Of a stretch of DNA of 15,852 nt, positions 1 through 7,760 are shown piece after piece. Positions within the stretch are counted from its first letter, which is position 1. Every line of letters begins with the position of its first letter. The notes beneath the pieces were generated by a model. The model was not told where the DNA came from, did not search any database, and saw nothing but the letters and a program-made list of their open reading frames with translations. Both the position numbers and the translations under genes were made by a program. The stretch spans positions 1 to 15,852 of the forward strand of contig CAYGTK010000088.1 of NCBI GenBank assembly GCA_964352775.1. The letters are read 5' to 3'. The DNA comes from CAYGTK01 sp964352775 (lineage in GTDB: Bacteria; Bacteroidota; Bacteroidia; Chitinophagales; CAIOSU01).

Positions 1-1428
1 CCCTATCACCTAGGCTACGACGTAACTGCCGATACCGCTTTCACCTGGTTTCGCTTCAACCCTAATGCAGGAGCTGGTGATGTATACTTCTCGCTATGGG
101 CTGATACTGCGGACTTTGATAGCGTAAGCTTCGCCATTGGGGCAGATGACTTGAGCAGCCTTACTTTCAAAGGACGAACCCGCTTTTTAACTACGGCAAA
201 CTATGTTATAGGAACCATTAGAACCGATAATTTAGTGGATGATCAAGGAGCCAATGTAGGGACTATCCGCTCGCTACTGACCTTCGAATGTGATGGTGTG
301 TACCGATTGGAATTCATTATTCAACCCCAAGTACAATCTGACGTTTGGCGATTTGAAACCTTCGGGACGGGCCGCTTCGATATTTGGAGTAGCTCACTAC
401 AAAGCAACCCTAATCTGAATCAGGCTGATATTGCTGCAAACGTTCCTAGCGTTGCAGACTACCCACCAGTAGCCATATACAAATTCCCTGATAATAAGAA
501 GACCATGGTGAGTAGCTACCAAAATAGCGACCATGTGATAACAGTAGCTAACTACGGAACACGCGACTACTACCTGGATTTTAACAGCGATACTTTTGAT
601 ACCGATGAAATTAAAGGCGACATCTACTTTACATCAAGCCTAGGCCCAACGCGTGATAACCGCCAAAAGCCCGATGTTTCTGCTACAGGAAGTACTACCA
701 TAAGTACGGGTAACTTGGATAATATCGGGTTGTTGCTTGGTAGCGGACAAGCCTTTAAAGTAGGGCGTGGTGGTATGCACAGCCGTAATGGTGGCACAAG
801 CATGGCTTCGCCAGTTGTTGCTGGTGTAGTGGCTTTGTATCTAGAAAAGAACCCTACTGCAGGTTGGTGTGAAATAAAGGAAGTGATCACCTCTACTGCC
901 AGAACCGACAACTTTACAGGAACAGTTCCGAACGATAGCTGGGGTTATGGAAAAGTGGATGGTTTTACGGCCATACAAGCTTTAACTGCTAGTGGCTGTA
1001 CCAACCCTACTGCGTTGAACTACGACCCCAATGCACTTTGTGATGATGGTACCTGTATACTACCAATACTTGGTTGCATGGATAGCCTAGCCGCTAACTA
1101 CGACCCTACGGCTAATGTAGATACTGGTGGTTGTTTATACGATACGGTGTCAATAGGGTTCTTTGAAGAGAATGAAGGGTATGTTGATCTTTATCCCAAC
1201 CCATATCAAGGAGAAGCTACTATACTATATCGCTTACCAGCAACTACTGTGGGCGAAGTAAAACTGATAATCACCAATACCCTTGGGCAAGTGGTAGATG
1301 AAGTAACTCTGAAAGATAGAAGCGGAAAGCTGCTATATACCCTACCAAAAGCCGAGAAAGGACTTTACCTTTATCGCTTAGTAGACGAACAGCGGACCTA
1401 CGGCGTTCGCAAATTGATAGTGCAATAA
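1..1428 (+). CDS. Subtilisin-like (S8) serine protease with T9SS sorting domain, 5'-truncated by window
   Basis: The frame is open from base 1, so the start lies outside the window; the TTG at 151 is not the real start. Seen: a subtilase C-terminal catalytic part with a TSSLGPTRDNRQKPDV block (visible codons 211-226) and the nucleophile-serine motif GGTSMASPVVAG (Ser codon at 799-801). The Asp and His of the triad are expected upstream and are not visible. After the protease domain come two Cys-containing repeats of the GCT-NPTALNYDPNA-DDGTC type (about 994-1140), common as linkers in secreted Bacteroidota proteins. A final module of about 80 residues (from about 1180) has the VDLYPNP start, ITNTLGQVV core and KGLYLYRL...VRKLIVQ end of a type A T9SS C-terminal domain. 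Inferred: it is exported through the Sec and T9SS pathways and anchored at, or released from, the surface. The 3' end overlaps the next gene by one base (TAATG). Confidence 0.93.
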   Translation, partial: PYHLGYDVTADTAFTWFRFNPNAGAGDVYFSLWADTADFDSVSFAIGADDLSSLTFKGRTRFLTTANYVIGTIRTDNLVDDQGANVGTIRSLLTFECDGVYRLEFIIQPQVQSDVWRFETFGTGRFDIWSSSLQSNPNLNQADIAANVPSVADYPPVAIYKFPDNKKTMVSSYQNSDHVITVANYGTRDYYLDFNSDTFDTDEIKGDIYFTSSLGPTRDNRQKPDVSATGSTTISTGNLDNIGLLLGSGQAFKVGRGGMHSRNGGTSMASPVVAGVVALYLEKNPTAGWCEIKEVITSTARTDNFTGTVPNDSWGYGKVDGFTAIQALTASGCTNPTALNYDPNALCDDGTCILPILGCMDSLAANYDPTANVDTGGCLYDTVSIGFFEENEGYVDLYPNPYQGEATILYRLPATTVGEVKLIITNTLGQVVDEVTLKDRSGKLLYTLPKAEKGLYLYRLVDEQRTYGVRKLIVQ

Positions 1429-1928
1429 TGAGCGACAAGAACAGCCTAATACTCGACCACCGAGCCATCAGCCAAAAGGTAGAGCGCATGGCCTACCAGA
1501 TACTAGAAGAGAATTACGACGAAAAGGAGATAGTACTCATTGGTATAAAAGACCAAGGCTATGCTTTTGCCAAGTTGCTGCACAAGCAATTGAAGGCCAT
1601 TGCCGAGGCTAAATTGAGCATCTATTATATAGAGGTGAATAAATTCACCCCAAGCGATGTGTTCGAGTACGATTTTGACCCTAAAGAAATGAATGGCAAA
1701 ACCATCATCCTAGTAGATGACGTAGCCAACAGCGGGCGAACCATGTGCTATGCTTTGCGCCCTCTATTATCACTTTCTCCCAAAAAGATACAGACGGCAG
1801 TATTGGTCGATCGCCAACATAAGTCCTTCCCCATTCATACCGACCATGTAGGTTTGCGATTGAATACTACCATGAAAGAGCATGTTACGGTAGAGTTAGG
1901 TAAAAAAGTGGCTGCTTATTTGAGTTAG
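1428..1928 (+). CDS. PyrR-like phosphoribosyltransferase
   Basis: A 166-residue type I phosphoribosyltransferase. The PRPP-binding loop ILVDDVANSGRT lies at residues 94-105, with the two acidic residues and small-residue turn of the family. The later stretch VLVDRQHKSFPIHTDHVG (126-142) closely follows the VL.DRGHRELPI..D.VG pattern of PyrR, the pyrimidine-operon attenuator and uracil phosphoribosyltransferase. A GIKDQGYAFAKLL stretch at 39-51 fits the usual N-terminal substrate loop. It is likely cytosolic and transfers phosphoribosyl from PRPP to a nucleobase. Whether it also binds RNA cannot be told, and no pyr genes lie nearby, so I do not assign the symbol pyrR. The ATG overlaps the stop of the protease gene by one base, which suggests translational coupling even though the two products have no evident functional link. 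Confidence 0.85.
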   Translation: MSDKNSLILDHRAISQKVERMAYQILEENYDEKEIVLIGIKDQGYAFAKLLHKQLKAIAEAKLSIYYIEVNKFTPSDVFEYDFDPKEMNGKTIILVDDVANSGRTMCYALRPLLSLSPKKIQTAVLVDRQHKSFPIHTDHVGLRLNTTMKEHVTVELGKKVAAYLS

Positions 1929-1950
1929 GGCTCACAAATAATTCCAACCA

Positions 1951-2814
1951 ATGCTAGAAAAGCCACTTGGTTACTACATCAACCAACGAGAACTGTGGGC
2001 ACATCTTAAAAGGAACTATGGTGTTTACCTGTCCTTGCTTTTAAGTCCAATAGTAATTTCGATTGTTCACCTTACCCTGTTCATGAACTCTTACAAAAGG
2101 GATGCAACACCTCTACTGTTCATAGAATCCTTCCTAATCCTATGCGTATATTCAGTAATAGTGAGACTTTATGAGAATAGATTCGATAAACGAGTTGAAG
2201 AATTTTACAAGCAAGAAGAGCAGGCTCCTATAGTTTTCACCTCATCAACCGATAAATTCGAATATCTTGGCTTACTGGATATGGCTATTCATGACCATTA
2301 TTACATGTTGCCATTTAGAATGTTTTTACTTGCCGGTTCTGTAGGTTTACTACTCTTATTTGTTGGCCATAATCTTCCTCACTCTATATACTGGCTTATT
2401 CTTTCTATGATAAGTTTAATATTTATCGGTTATCCATTAACAAAACTATTTTGGAATTGTGAGAGCAATTATAAGTTCCGTAACTCTGGAGAACATAGCT
2501 TCACTCCTAGTTCAGGCGAAAAATCTTACAACTATAAAGATGTGGTGAGAATAGAAACAGGCATGGAAAAATCTTCAGTGGTTTCCCCAATCGAAATAGA
2601 TTTAACAATAACCTTTGCTTGCGGAAAAAGCTTTACGATAAGTAATACTGAACGAGAATATTTTACAGTGGTTCAAAACATCGAAAGAGCTTTAGCTCCT
2701 AGGGTATCAATACAGAAACTTCTAACCACAGCCGAACGCCAACATCCATGGCTTATAGATACGTACGATAAGCAGGTACTTTTTGATTTAAGAGAGGTAG
2801 AAGAGGGTTCATGA
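1951..2814 (+). CDS. Four-helix membrane protein of unknown function
   Basis: I do not recognise a family. The 287-residue product has four hydrophobic segments arranged as two hairpins: about residues 25-46, 53-74, 121-140 and 145-168. Between the hairpins is a charged loop of about 45 residues. After the last segment comes a soluble C-terminal part of about 120 residues that alternates beta-like stretches (SYNYKDVVRIETG, EIDLTITFACGKSFTIS) and ends with a helical region (TVVQNIERALAP). Such a beta-rich tail after paired helices recalls bacterial PH-like membrane proteins (YcxB or bPH type), but this is only a resemblance. It begins 22 bases after the phosphoribosyltransferase gene on the same strand. 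The sequence is visibly more AT-rich than the two genes before it. It faces mscL tail to tail. Confidence 0.75.
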   Translation: MLEKPLGYYINQRELWAHLKRNYGVYLSLLLSPIVISIVHLTLFMNSYKRDATPLLFIESFLILCVYSVIVRLYENRFDKRVEEFYKQEEQAPIVFTSSTDKFEYLGLLDMAIHDHYYMLPFRMFLLAGSVGLLLLFVGHNLPHSIYWLILSMISLIFIGYPLTKLFWNCESNYKFRNSGEHSFTPSSGEKSYNYKDVVRIETGMEKSSVVSPIEIDLTITFACGKSFTISNTEREYFTVVQNIERALAPRVSIQKLLTTAERQHPWLIDTYDKQVLFDLREVEEGS

Positions 2815-2905
2815 ACTGAATTCAGATTGTCCACCTCCATCTACAATAGCTCATATCACTTACAAATAGTCTAAATCAATCTTCATTCCTAAAAACATCA
2901 AACAC

Positions 2906-2936
2906 AAAAAAACCCGCTAACCAAAGGCTAGCGGGT
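2906..2936 (-). terminator. Intrinsic terminator of mscL
   Basis: Read on the minus strand this is an 11-bp stem (bases 2912-2922 pairing with 2926-2936) with a 3-base loop and one G-U wobble, followed by seven Ts (2906-2912). On the plus strand the wobble position becomes an A-C mismatch and no T-run follows, so the hairpin serves the minus-strand gene. It lies 24 bases beyond the mscL stop codon. Confidence 0.9.
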
Positions 2937-2959
2937 AATAATTGCATTTTACGAAGTGC

Positions 2960-3376
2960 TTACTTCTTCAAAGCGTCGCGAATTTCCATCAACAACTCTT
3001 GGTCTTTTGTAGGACCAGCAGGTGGTGGTGGCGGTGCAGCTGCTTCTTTCTTCTTCATGTTGTTCATCGCCTTAACTACCATGAAAATGGCAAACGCGAT
3101 GATAACGAAGTCGAATACGGTTTGCAAAAAGCTACCGTAATTAATGCTTACTGCAGCTACTTCAGCGCCAGCAGCATCTACTCCAGCTTCTTGAAGTATC
3201 ATCTTCAATTCGCCGAAATCAACTCCTCCGACCAACATGCCGATAGGAGGCATAACAACATCGGCTACAAAAGACGATACTATTTTACCAAAAGCTCCAC
3301 CAATAACGATACCAACGGCCATATCGACCACGTTACCGCGCATTGCAAAGTCTTTAAATTCTGACATCATTCCCAT
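2960..3376 (-). CDS. mscL: Large-conductance mechanosensitive channel MscL
   Basis: The 138-residue product matches the MscL family along its full length. The amphipathic N-terminal helix and first membrane helix read FKDFAMRGNVVDMAVGIVIG (residues 7-26), followed by GAFGKIVSSFVADVVMPPIG. The second helix is FLQTVFDFVIIAFAIFMVVKA, and the tail ends in the typical TKDQELLMEIRDALKK helix. Between the second helix and the tail is a proline run (AAPPPPPAGP), a common variant of the linker. The protein forms a homopentameric pore in the inner membrane that opens under high membrane tension to release solutes during osmotic downshock. The ATG at 3376 gives an N-terminus the same length as that of E. 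coli MscL; ATGs at codons 3 and 4 are possible alternatives. No Shine-Dalgarno sequence is visible. It stands alone between convergent and divergent neighbours with its own terminator. Confidence 0.97.
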   Translation of the reverse strand: MGMMSEFKDFAMRGNVVDMAVGIVIGGAFGKIVSSFVADVVMPPIGMLVGGVDFGELKMILQEAGVDAAGAEVAAVSINYGSFLQTVFDFVIIAFAIFMVVKAMNNMKKKEAAAPPPPPAGPTKDQELLMEIRDALKK

Positions 3377-3429
3377 AGTTGAGTGTTTTTGTGTTAGTTA
3401 TAGTGTTCTTAGGTTACTCTGAACGGGTG

Positions 3430-3465
3430 AAAAAGTAGCACTTTCCGACCATCTACACAACACAA
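3430..3465 (-). promoter_or_regulatory. Possible Bacteroidota-type promoter for mscL
   Basis: On the minus strand a TTG (3458-3460; a second at 3463-3465) is followed after 20 bases by TACTTTTT (3430-3437), matching TAnnTTTG at 7 of 8 positions. This would place the transcript start about 45 bases before the mscL ATG. Match by eye only. Confidence 0.35.
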
Positions 3466-3547
3466 TATCATTACAACACGGTGGAAAACACTATTTTACA
3501 TGCTTATTCAACTTTTAGGTATCTATCGCATTTATAGTTAATAAACC

Positions 3548-4414
3548 ATGCTAGTAATGAAATACGTCTTTAGTTTTTTGATCTTTCTACCCCTTTTTAT
3601 CACAGCGCAAACTACGCCCAGTTGTTGCTCATTAAATTCACCAACAGGCGAATTTGCAGCATTGGCTAATAGTGAAGACTTCAGAAACACCCATCAAGAA
3701 CCCATAGCCAGTAGTGATACTGATCAAGATGATGATGCTGGTGAGATGATAAGTTTTAAAACCCCCGACGGTAAAACGGCCGATGCTTTCCAAATACTAT
3801 CACCTTATGCAGGGCGCAACTACCTATTCGTATTTCATGAATGGTGGGGGCTTAATGAGCAGATAAAGGATTGGTGCCAGAAACTACATTCAGAAATGCC
3901 CGATGTAAACATCATTGCGCTAGATCTTTATGATGGTAAAGTAGCCACCACCCGTGAAGCTGCAGCCGAATTAATGCAAGGTGCTGATGAGGCGCGAATT
4001 CGTGCCATTATAAACGGGGCTATGGGTCACATTCCGCCCAAGGCAGACATTGCCACTATTGGTTGGTGCTTTGGTGGTGGATGGTCACTACAGGCAGCTA
4101 TTATGGCCGAGGATAAGCTGAAACTGTGTGTGATGTATTATGGCATGCCTGAAACGGATATAGCTAAACTAAAAACTTTGAATGCCCCTGTGATAGGCTT
4201 TTTTGCCAGTAAAGATCAGTGGATTAATGCTGAAGTAGTTACTGCATTTGAAGCCAACATGAAAAAGGCAGGTAAAACTCTAGCCACTAAAACTTACGAG
4301 GCCGAGCATGCCTTTGCCAACCCTAGCAACCCCATTTATGATAAAGAGGCTGCTAGTGATGCTTATAAGTCGGTAAAAAAATACTTGGCGAAATACTTCT
4401 TCCTTTCTGATTAA
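3548..4414 (+). CDS. Secreted dienelactone hydrolase family protein
   Basis: An alpha/beta hydrolase of the dienelactone hydrolase family. The nucleophile elbow is GWCFGGG with Cys174, the acid is Asp223 in ASKDQW, and the base is His254 in EAEHAFANP. The early FHEWWGLN block (Glu98) corresponds to the conserved E..G.N segment of the family. These residues form the Cys-Asp-His triad used to hydrolyse lactones or esters; the substrate here is unknown. A signal peptide precedes the domain (KYVFSFLIFLPLFITA, cleavage likely before QTTPS), so it is probably periplasmic or secreted. A Cys-Cys pair (26-27) and an acidic linker (56-66) separate the signal from the domain. ATG 3557 (codon 4, directly before Lys-Tyr) is an equally good start. 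It is followed 37 bases later by a small gene on the same strand. Confidence 0.88.
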   Translation: MLVMKYVFSFLIFLPLFITAQTTPSCCSLNSPTGEFAALANSEDFRNTHQEPIASSDTDQDDDAGEMISFKTPDGKTADAFQILSPYAGRNYLFVFHEWWGLNEQIKDWCQKLHSEMPDVNIIALDLYDGKVATTREAAAELMQGADEARIRAIINGAMGHIPPKADIATIGWCFGGGWSLQAAIMAEDKLKLCVMYYGMPETDIAKLKTLNAPVIGFFASKDQWINAEVVTAFEANMKKAGKTLATKTYEAEHAFANPSNPIYDKEAASDAYKSVKKYLAKYFFLSD

Positions 4415-4451
4415 AGAGCGAGTTGACTACTTTTAGGGCAATACAACACCC

Positions 4452-4763
4452 ATGAAGAATCTCCTTATTCTCGTTCTATTGCTCACCGTAGCTGGATTTG
4501 TTTTCAATGCGTTCTGCGGAATATTCATAGTTCGCCCGGCAGGCTTTCTTACCGATGGCGCTACTATAGTTTACTGGCGTGGCGATGATGTACCCGATAT
4601 GTCGTTCATTTCGTCAGCAGATGCCATGACCAAGAAAACAGTAGGCGAAACATCTACCATTGGCCGAGGATTAGCCCTAGCCGCCTTAGCAAAACCTGTA
4701 ACCGATAATGAGATCGCTCGCTTTGAGTATTCGGATTGGTTGTATAAGGTATCGATGTGGTAG
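4452..4763 (+). CDS. Small membrane-anchored protein of unknown function
   Basis: I do not recognise this family. The 103-residue product begins with a lysine followed by a long hydrophobic stretch (about residues 4-28), a signal anchor or uncleaved signal. A soluble part of about 75 residues follows, with no Cys pair or clear catalytic motif. The stretch ATIVYWRGDDVPDMSFI (37-53) looks beta-like, and the C-terminus is rich in aromatics (FEYSDWLYKVSMW). Codon and base use are like those of the hydrolase gene upstream and unlike those of the AT-rich gene downstream, which supports a resident gene. It may share a transcript with the hydrolase gene. Confidence 0.6.
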   Translation: MKNLLILVLLLTVAGFVFNAFCGIFIVRPAGFLTDGATIVYWRGDDVPDMSFISSADAMTKKTVGETSTIGRGLALAALAKPVTDNEIARFEYSDWLYKVSMW

Positions 4764-4820
4764 GGGTTAGTTAATAGTATAAACTGAATTTCTCTTGCAC
4801 AATATTCAATTTAAAAAATT

Positions 4821-4836
4821 ATTTATTTATTTATTT
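4821..4836 (+). repeat. Short ATTT tandem repeat upstream of ATPase gene
   Basis: Four perfect copies of ATTT, extended by near copies on both sides, lie in an extremely AT-rich stretch (about 4798-4855) 30-45 bases before the ATPase start codon. A three-codon open frame (ATG AGC CTC TAA, 4856-4867) sits directly against that ATG in the same frame. No good promoter pair could be placed. Confidence 0.55.
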
Positions 4837-4867
4837 ATAGTTTAGAAGCTTAACAATGAGCCTCTAA

Positions 4868-6388
4868 ATGAAAAACATAATAAACCTTAGTGATATATAC
4901 CTAGGGAGAGATGTCGCCGAAGAAGAGTCCAAAAAATTACATGACTACTTCATCTCGACTAAAGCATACCTGAACTCCAAGAATGAACGGAGAAAAAAAA
5001 CATATTTCGTTGGCCACAGAGGTGCAGGGAAAAGTGCTCTTTTTAGTCAACTTGCCCATGAATATCGCTTTGACCAGACAAATATAGTTTTGTTTCTTAA
5101 ACCTGCTGAATACTCCTATGATTCATTTACGAGCTTAAAGCATGATTTTCATGATGTCAAGGCTTCTTACAGTGTGGCATGGCATTATACTCTAATGGTT
5201 CAAATATTTATTAGTGTTGTTTCACATTTCGAGTCAATCGGATTTCCAAAAAAGCAGTTCGAATCAATAAAATCCATACAGAGCTTCCTGATAAATAAGG
5301 ACTACAAGGAGGAAAATGGCAACGTAAGTATATTTCTTTCTTTCTTACGTAAAATCAAGCTCTCTAGAATAGAACTTAGTTTTAAGGATATGAAACTAGA
5401 CCTTGATACACAAGGTAGAGTCAAAAAAATGAATTCTCTCCTAAAGCTTGATGAAATAAAAAAACCCTTAGGAGAACTAAGAATCATACTTAACAAGTAT
5501 AAGGTATACGTTTTCATTGATGAATTAGATACCGGCTGGAACAATACAAAAGAAGCTAAGAATTTCCTCCACGGACTTTTTTATTCCGTAAATAAAGTAA
5601 ATGAAATGGATAATGTCAATGTCCTACTTTCAATCAGACAAGACATGTACAATAACTTAGCTGAATTCTATTCAGATACTGAGAAAATCCGTGGTAACAT
5701 TGAAATTCTCAAGTGGGATAATTCCACATTGAAGTCAATGCTAAGATCCCGGATTTGCGATAATACGTCTGTCAAGTTGGTATTTGGCGGTAGATTAAAT
5801 TCGATGAATACAAAAGACGTCCTGGAGCTGGTTTTTGAAAAAGAGGAACTAGTAGACTATATCTTAAAATTCACATTAGGTAGACCTAGAGAGCTTCTTT
5901 TTCTTTGTAACCTTTTACTTGAGGAATATGCAGTTCACAAGCATATAGGTTATCGAAACCTATCAGCATCAGATGTAACTGACACTAGGATTACTAAGTC
6001 TCTAATTGACTCTTCTTTGTATGATTATTCGAGATCAAGGTATCAAGATTTTACAAAAGAGTATAGTCATGAATTCTCGAAAATAAAAGACTTCTTGGAG
6101 AAATTTGATGGAAATGTGAAAATTTATAATTATGGTGCTTTTATCGATAAACTGGAAATATCAGCTTTGGAATTCGCAGAAATACACATAGCAGATAAAT
6201 GGATACTATCATACCTTAATTCTTTAGACAAACTGCTAGAAGTTCTTTTTAGAATTGGATTTATTAAGGTTTCATACAAAGGGTCTGATGAGTTTTTTAC
6301 AATTAGAGATAAACAACCAAATAACTTCACCAATCTACAATACGTCTCCATTAATGATGTATTTGCAGTAGCGCTACATTGCACATAA
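4868..6388 (+). CDS. P-loop ATPase, probably Sll1717-type family
   Basis: A 506-residue protein with an N-terminal NTPase domain. Walker A is GHRGAGKS (residues 49-56) and Walker B is YVFIDELD (214-221, with two acidic residues). A likely sensor-1 strand is NVLLSIRQD (251-259). LGRPREL (337-343) resembles the G.PR.L sensor-2 segment of STAND-like and KAP-like ATPases. The opening block LGRDVAEEES...LHDYF and the closing FIKVSY...FTIRD...VSINDVFAVAL, like a winged helix, fit the P-loop ATPase Sll1717 family; this is recalled, not searched. No nuclease, transmembrane or second effector domain is recognisable. The gene is much more AT-rich than its neighbours, stands alone, and has AT-rich flanks, so horizontal acquisition is likely. 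Relatives occur among accessory and defence-type genes, but a defence role here is inference. Confidence 0.72.
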   Translation: MKNIINLSDIYLGRDVAEEESKKLHDYFISTKAYLNSKNERRKKTYFVGHRGAGKSALFSQLAHEYRFDQTNIVLFLKPAEYSYDSFTSLKHDFHDVKASYSVAWHYTLMVQIFISVVSHFESIGFPKKQFESIKSIQSFLINKDYKEENGNVSIFLSFLRKIKLSRIELSFKDMKLDLDTQGRVKKMNSLLKLDEIKKPLGELRIILNKYKVYVFIDELDTGWNNTKEAKNFLHGLFYSVNKVNEMDNVNVLLSIRQDMYNNLAEFYSDTEKIRGNIEILKWDNSTLKSMLRSRICDNTSVKLVFGGRLNSMNTKDVLELVFEKEELVDYILKFTLGRPRELLFLCNLLLEEYAVHKHIGYRNLSASDVTDTRITKSLIDSSLYDYSRSRYQDFTKEYSHEFSKIKDFLEKFDGNVKIYNYGAFIDKLEISALEFAEIHIADKWILSYLNSLDKLLEVLFRIGFIKVSYKGSDEFFTIRDKQPNNFTNLQYVSINDVFAVALHCT

Positions 6389-6476
6389 ATTATATGATAA
6401 ATAATTTTATATAACACAAGCCAAACATCAACCCACAACGCCTAATGTCAAAAGCAGATAACCTATTAATATCCGC

Positions 6477-7694
6477 CTAATCAAACCGAATAGCCTTCAC
6501 AGGGCTTATCCTAGCTACTAACCTAGTTGGTATTAGCAACACTATGGCACTCACCGTTAGTGCAAGTACGTTTATGCCCAGTACCGCCCACCAATCGATA
6601 TATATAGGGGCTACCGCTAACAAGTACGACTCTTCAGGAAGGGTGATGAACTGGAAATGGTCTTGCAAGAAGCAGATGCCCAAACCAATGACATTGCCCA
6701 GCAGCCCCCCCACACCAAAAATGTAGATACCATTATATAAGAATATCCGCTGAATACTTGCCGATCGTGCGCCAAGGGCTTTCAGTATCCCGATCATATT
6801 CGTCCGCTCTAAAATGAGGATGAGCAGGCAGGTGATCATATTGATAACGGCCACTACCACAGTAAGGATGATGACCACAAAACCATTCACACTTATCAAA
6901 CTCAACCAATCGAATAGGTTGGGGTATTTTTCCTGAACAGTATAGGCCACCATATCCGAAGGAATTATCTGGGCATCAATAAAGTTGGCGTATTCTACCA
7001 GTTCCTTGTCATCTCTTAAAAAGACTTCAAAGCCACCTATCAAGTCATCTTCCCATCGGTTGAGTTGCACTATCTGGCGCATATCTACTAGGGCAAAGAA
7101 CTTGTCGTACTCCACCATACCAGTATTGTAAATACCCACAATATCCATCCGCCTCACACGTGGGGTGCGCTCCATAAAGTTCATGGTCACCTTATCGCCT
7201 ACTTTCAGGTCTAACCTATCGGCTGTGGTTTTAGAGATGAGAATGCTTTTACTGGCTTTTGGCCCACGGACTAAGGTATCGCCATCTACCAACATACTGT
7301 TGAAGAAGGTCCAGTCGAAGTCCTCTCCCACACCTTTTAATACAATACCTTCTATCTGGTCTTCGGTACGCATAATGCCCGCCTTGTTGGCAAAGGTGTG
7401 TATGTGTTCTACTCCTGGCACTCGGCGCAGGCTATCTAAAAACTCTTGCTGGGAACTTATCGGGCGTTCATCAAAGCTATTCCCAAAACCGTAAGAGGTG
7501 ATGTGAATATGCCCCCAAAAGCCATATACCTTGGCCTTTACATCGTTCATGAAACCAAGGGTAACGGCCGTGGAAACTATCATAGTAGCTATACTCAAGG
7601 CCACCGCCACCAAAGTGATGCCGATAATGAACCTGGAGAAGCTCTTTTTAGCGCTAAATGCGATGCGCCGGGTAATAAACCACTCTAGCTGCAC
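6477..7694 (-). CDS. LolC/LolE-type ABC transporter permease (FtsX-like domains)
   Basis: Membrane permease of the lipoprotein-releasing type, 405 residues from the chosen start. One helix (about 21-48) is followed by a periplasmic domain of about 215 residues, then three helices (about 266-295, 317-343, 366-390). The cytoplasmic motif ERTNMIGILKALGA (296-309) and the ending PVKAIRFD are hallmarks of LolC/E. Such permeases work with a LolD-like ATPase, not present in the window, to pass lipoproteins from the inner membrane to the carrier. I chose GTG 7694 rather than ATG 7787. It gives the N-terminus (V/M)QLEWFITRRIAF expected for Bacteroidota homologues, it has an AAGGA-like sequence 10-14 bases upstream, and it avoids a 93-base extension that would run through the promoter and start of the divergent gene. 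The gene ends 88 bases from the convergent ATPase gene. Confidence 0.88.
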   Translation of the reverse strand: MQLEWFITRRIAFSAKKSFSRFIIGITLVAVALSIATMIVSTAVTLGFMNDVKAKVYGFWGHIHITSYGFGNSFDERPISSQQEFLDSLRRVPGVEHIHTFANKAGIMRTEDQIEGIVLKGVGEDFDWTFFNSMLVDGDTLVRGPKASKSILISKTTADRLDLKVGDKVTMNFMERTPRVRRMDIVGIYNTGMVEYDKFFALVDMRQIVQLNRWEDDLIGGFEVFLRDDKELVEYANFIDAQIIPSDMVAYTVQEKYPNLFDWLSLISVNGFVVIILTVVVAVINMITCLLILILERTNMIGILKALGARSASIQRIFLYNGIYIFGVGGLLGNVIGLGICFLQDHFQFITLPEESYLLAVAPIYIDWWAVLGINVLALTVSAIVLLIPTRLVARISPVKAIRFD

Positions 7695-7705
7695 TGTTGG
7701 TATCC

Positions 7706-7740
7706 TTTTTGCTGCCTCTTCATTCAAATGGCTAATTTCG
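7706..7740 (+). promoter_or_regulatory. Possible Bacteroidota-type promoter for the DUF1343/NamZ gene
   Basis: TTTTTG (7706-7711) is followed after 21 bases by TAATTTCG (7733-7740), a 7-of-8 match to TAnnTTTG. Transcription would then begin about 7 bases later, just before the candidate start codons at 7752 and 7761. This agrees with moving the start of both divergent genes inward. Match by eye only. Confidence 0.45.
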
Positions 7741-7760
7741 TAGTAATAAGCATGCAATTT

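Noticed and set aside
624..911. Minus-strand frame inside the protease gene
   Set aside because: Shadow of the subtilase coding frame, with no independent features.
2942..3422. Plus-strand open frames opposite mscL
   Set aside because: Mirror frames of a clear mscL gene; low-complexity composition and no domain features.
6390..6414. AT-only hairpin after the ATPase gene as a terminator
   Set aside because: An 8-bp stem of A-T pairs with one wobble is too weak and has no proper T-run; in such AT-rich DNA it is likely chance.
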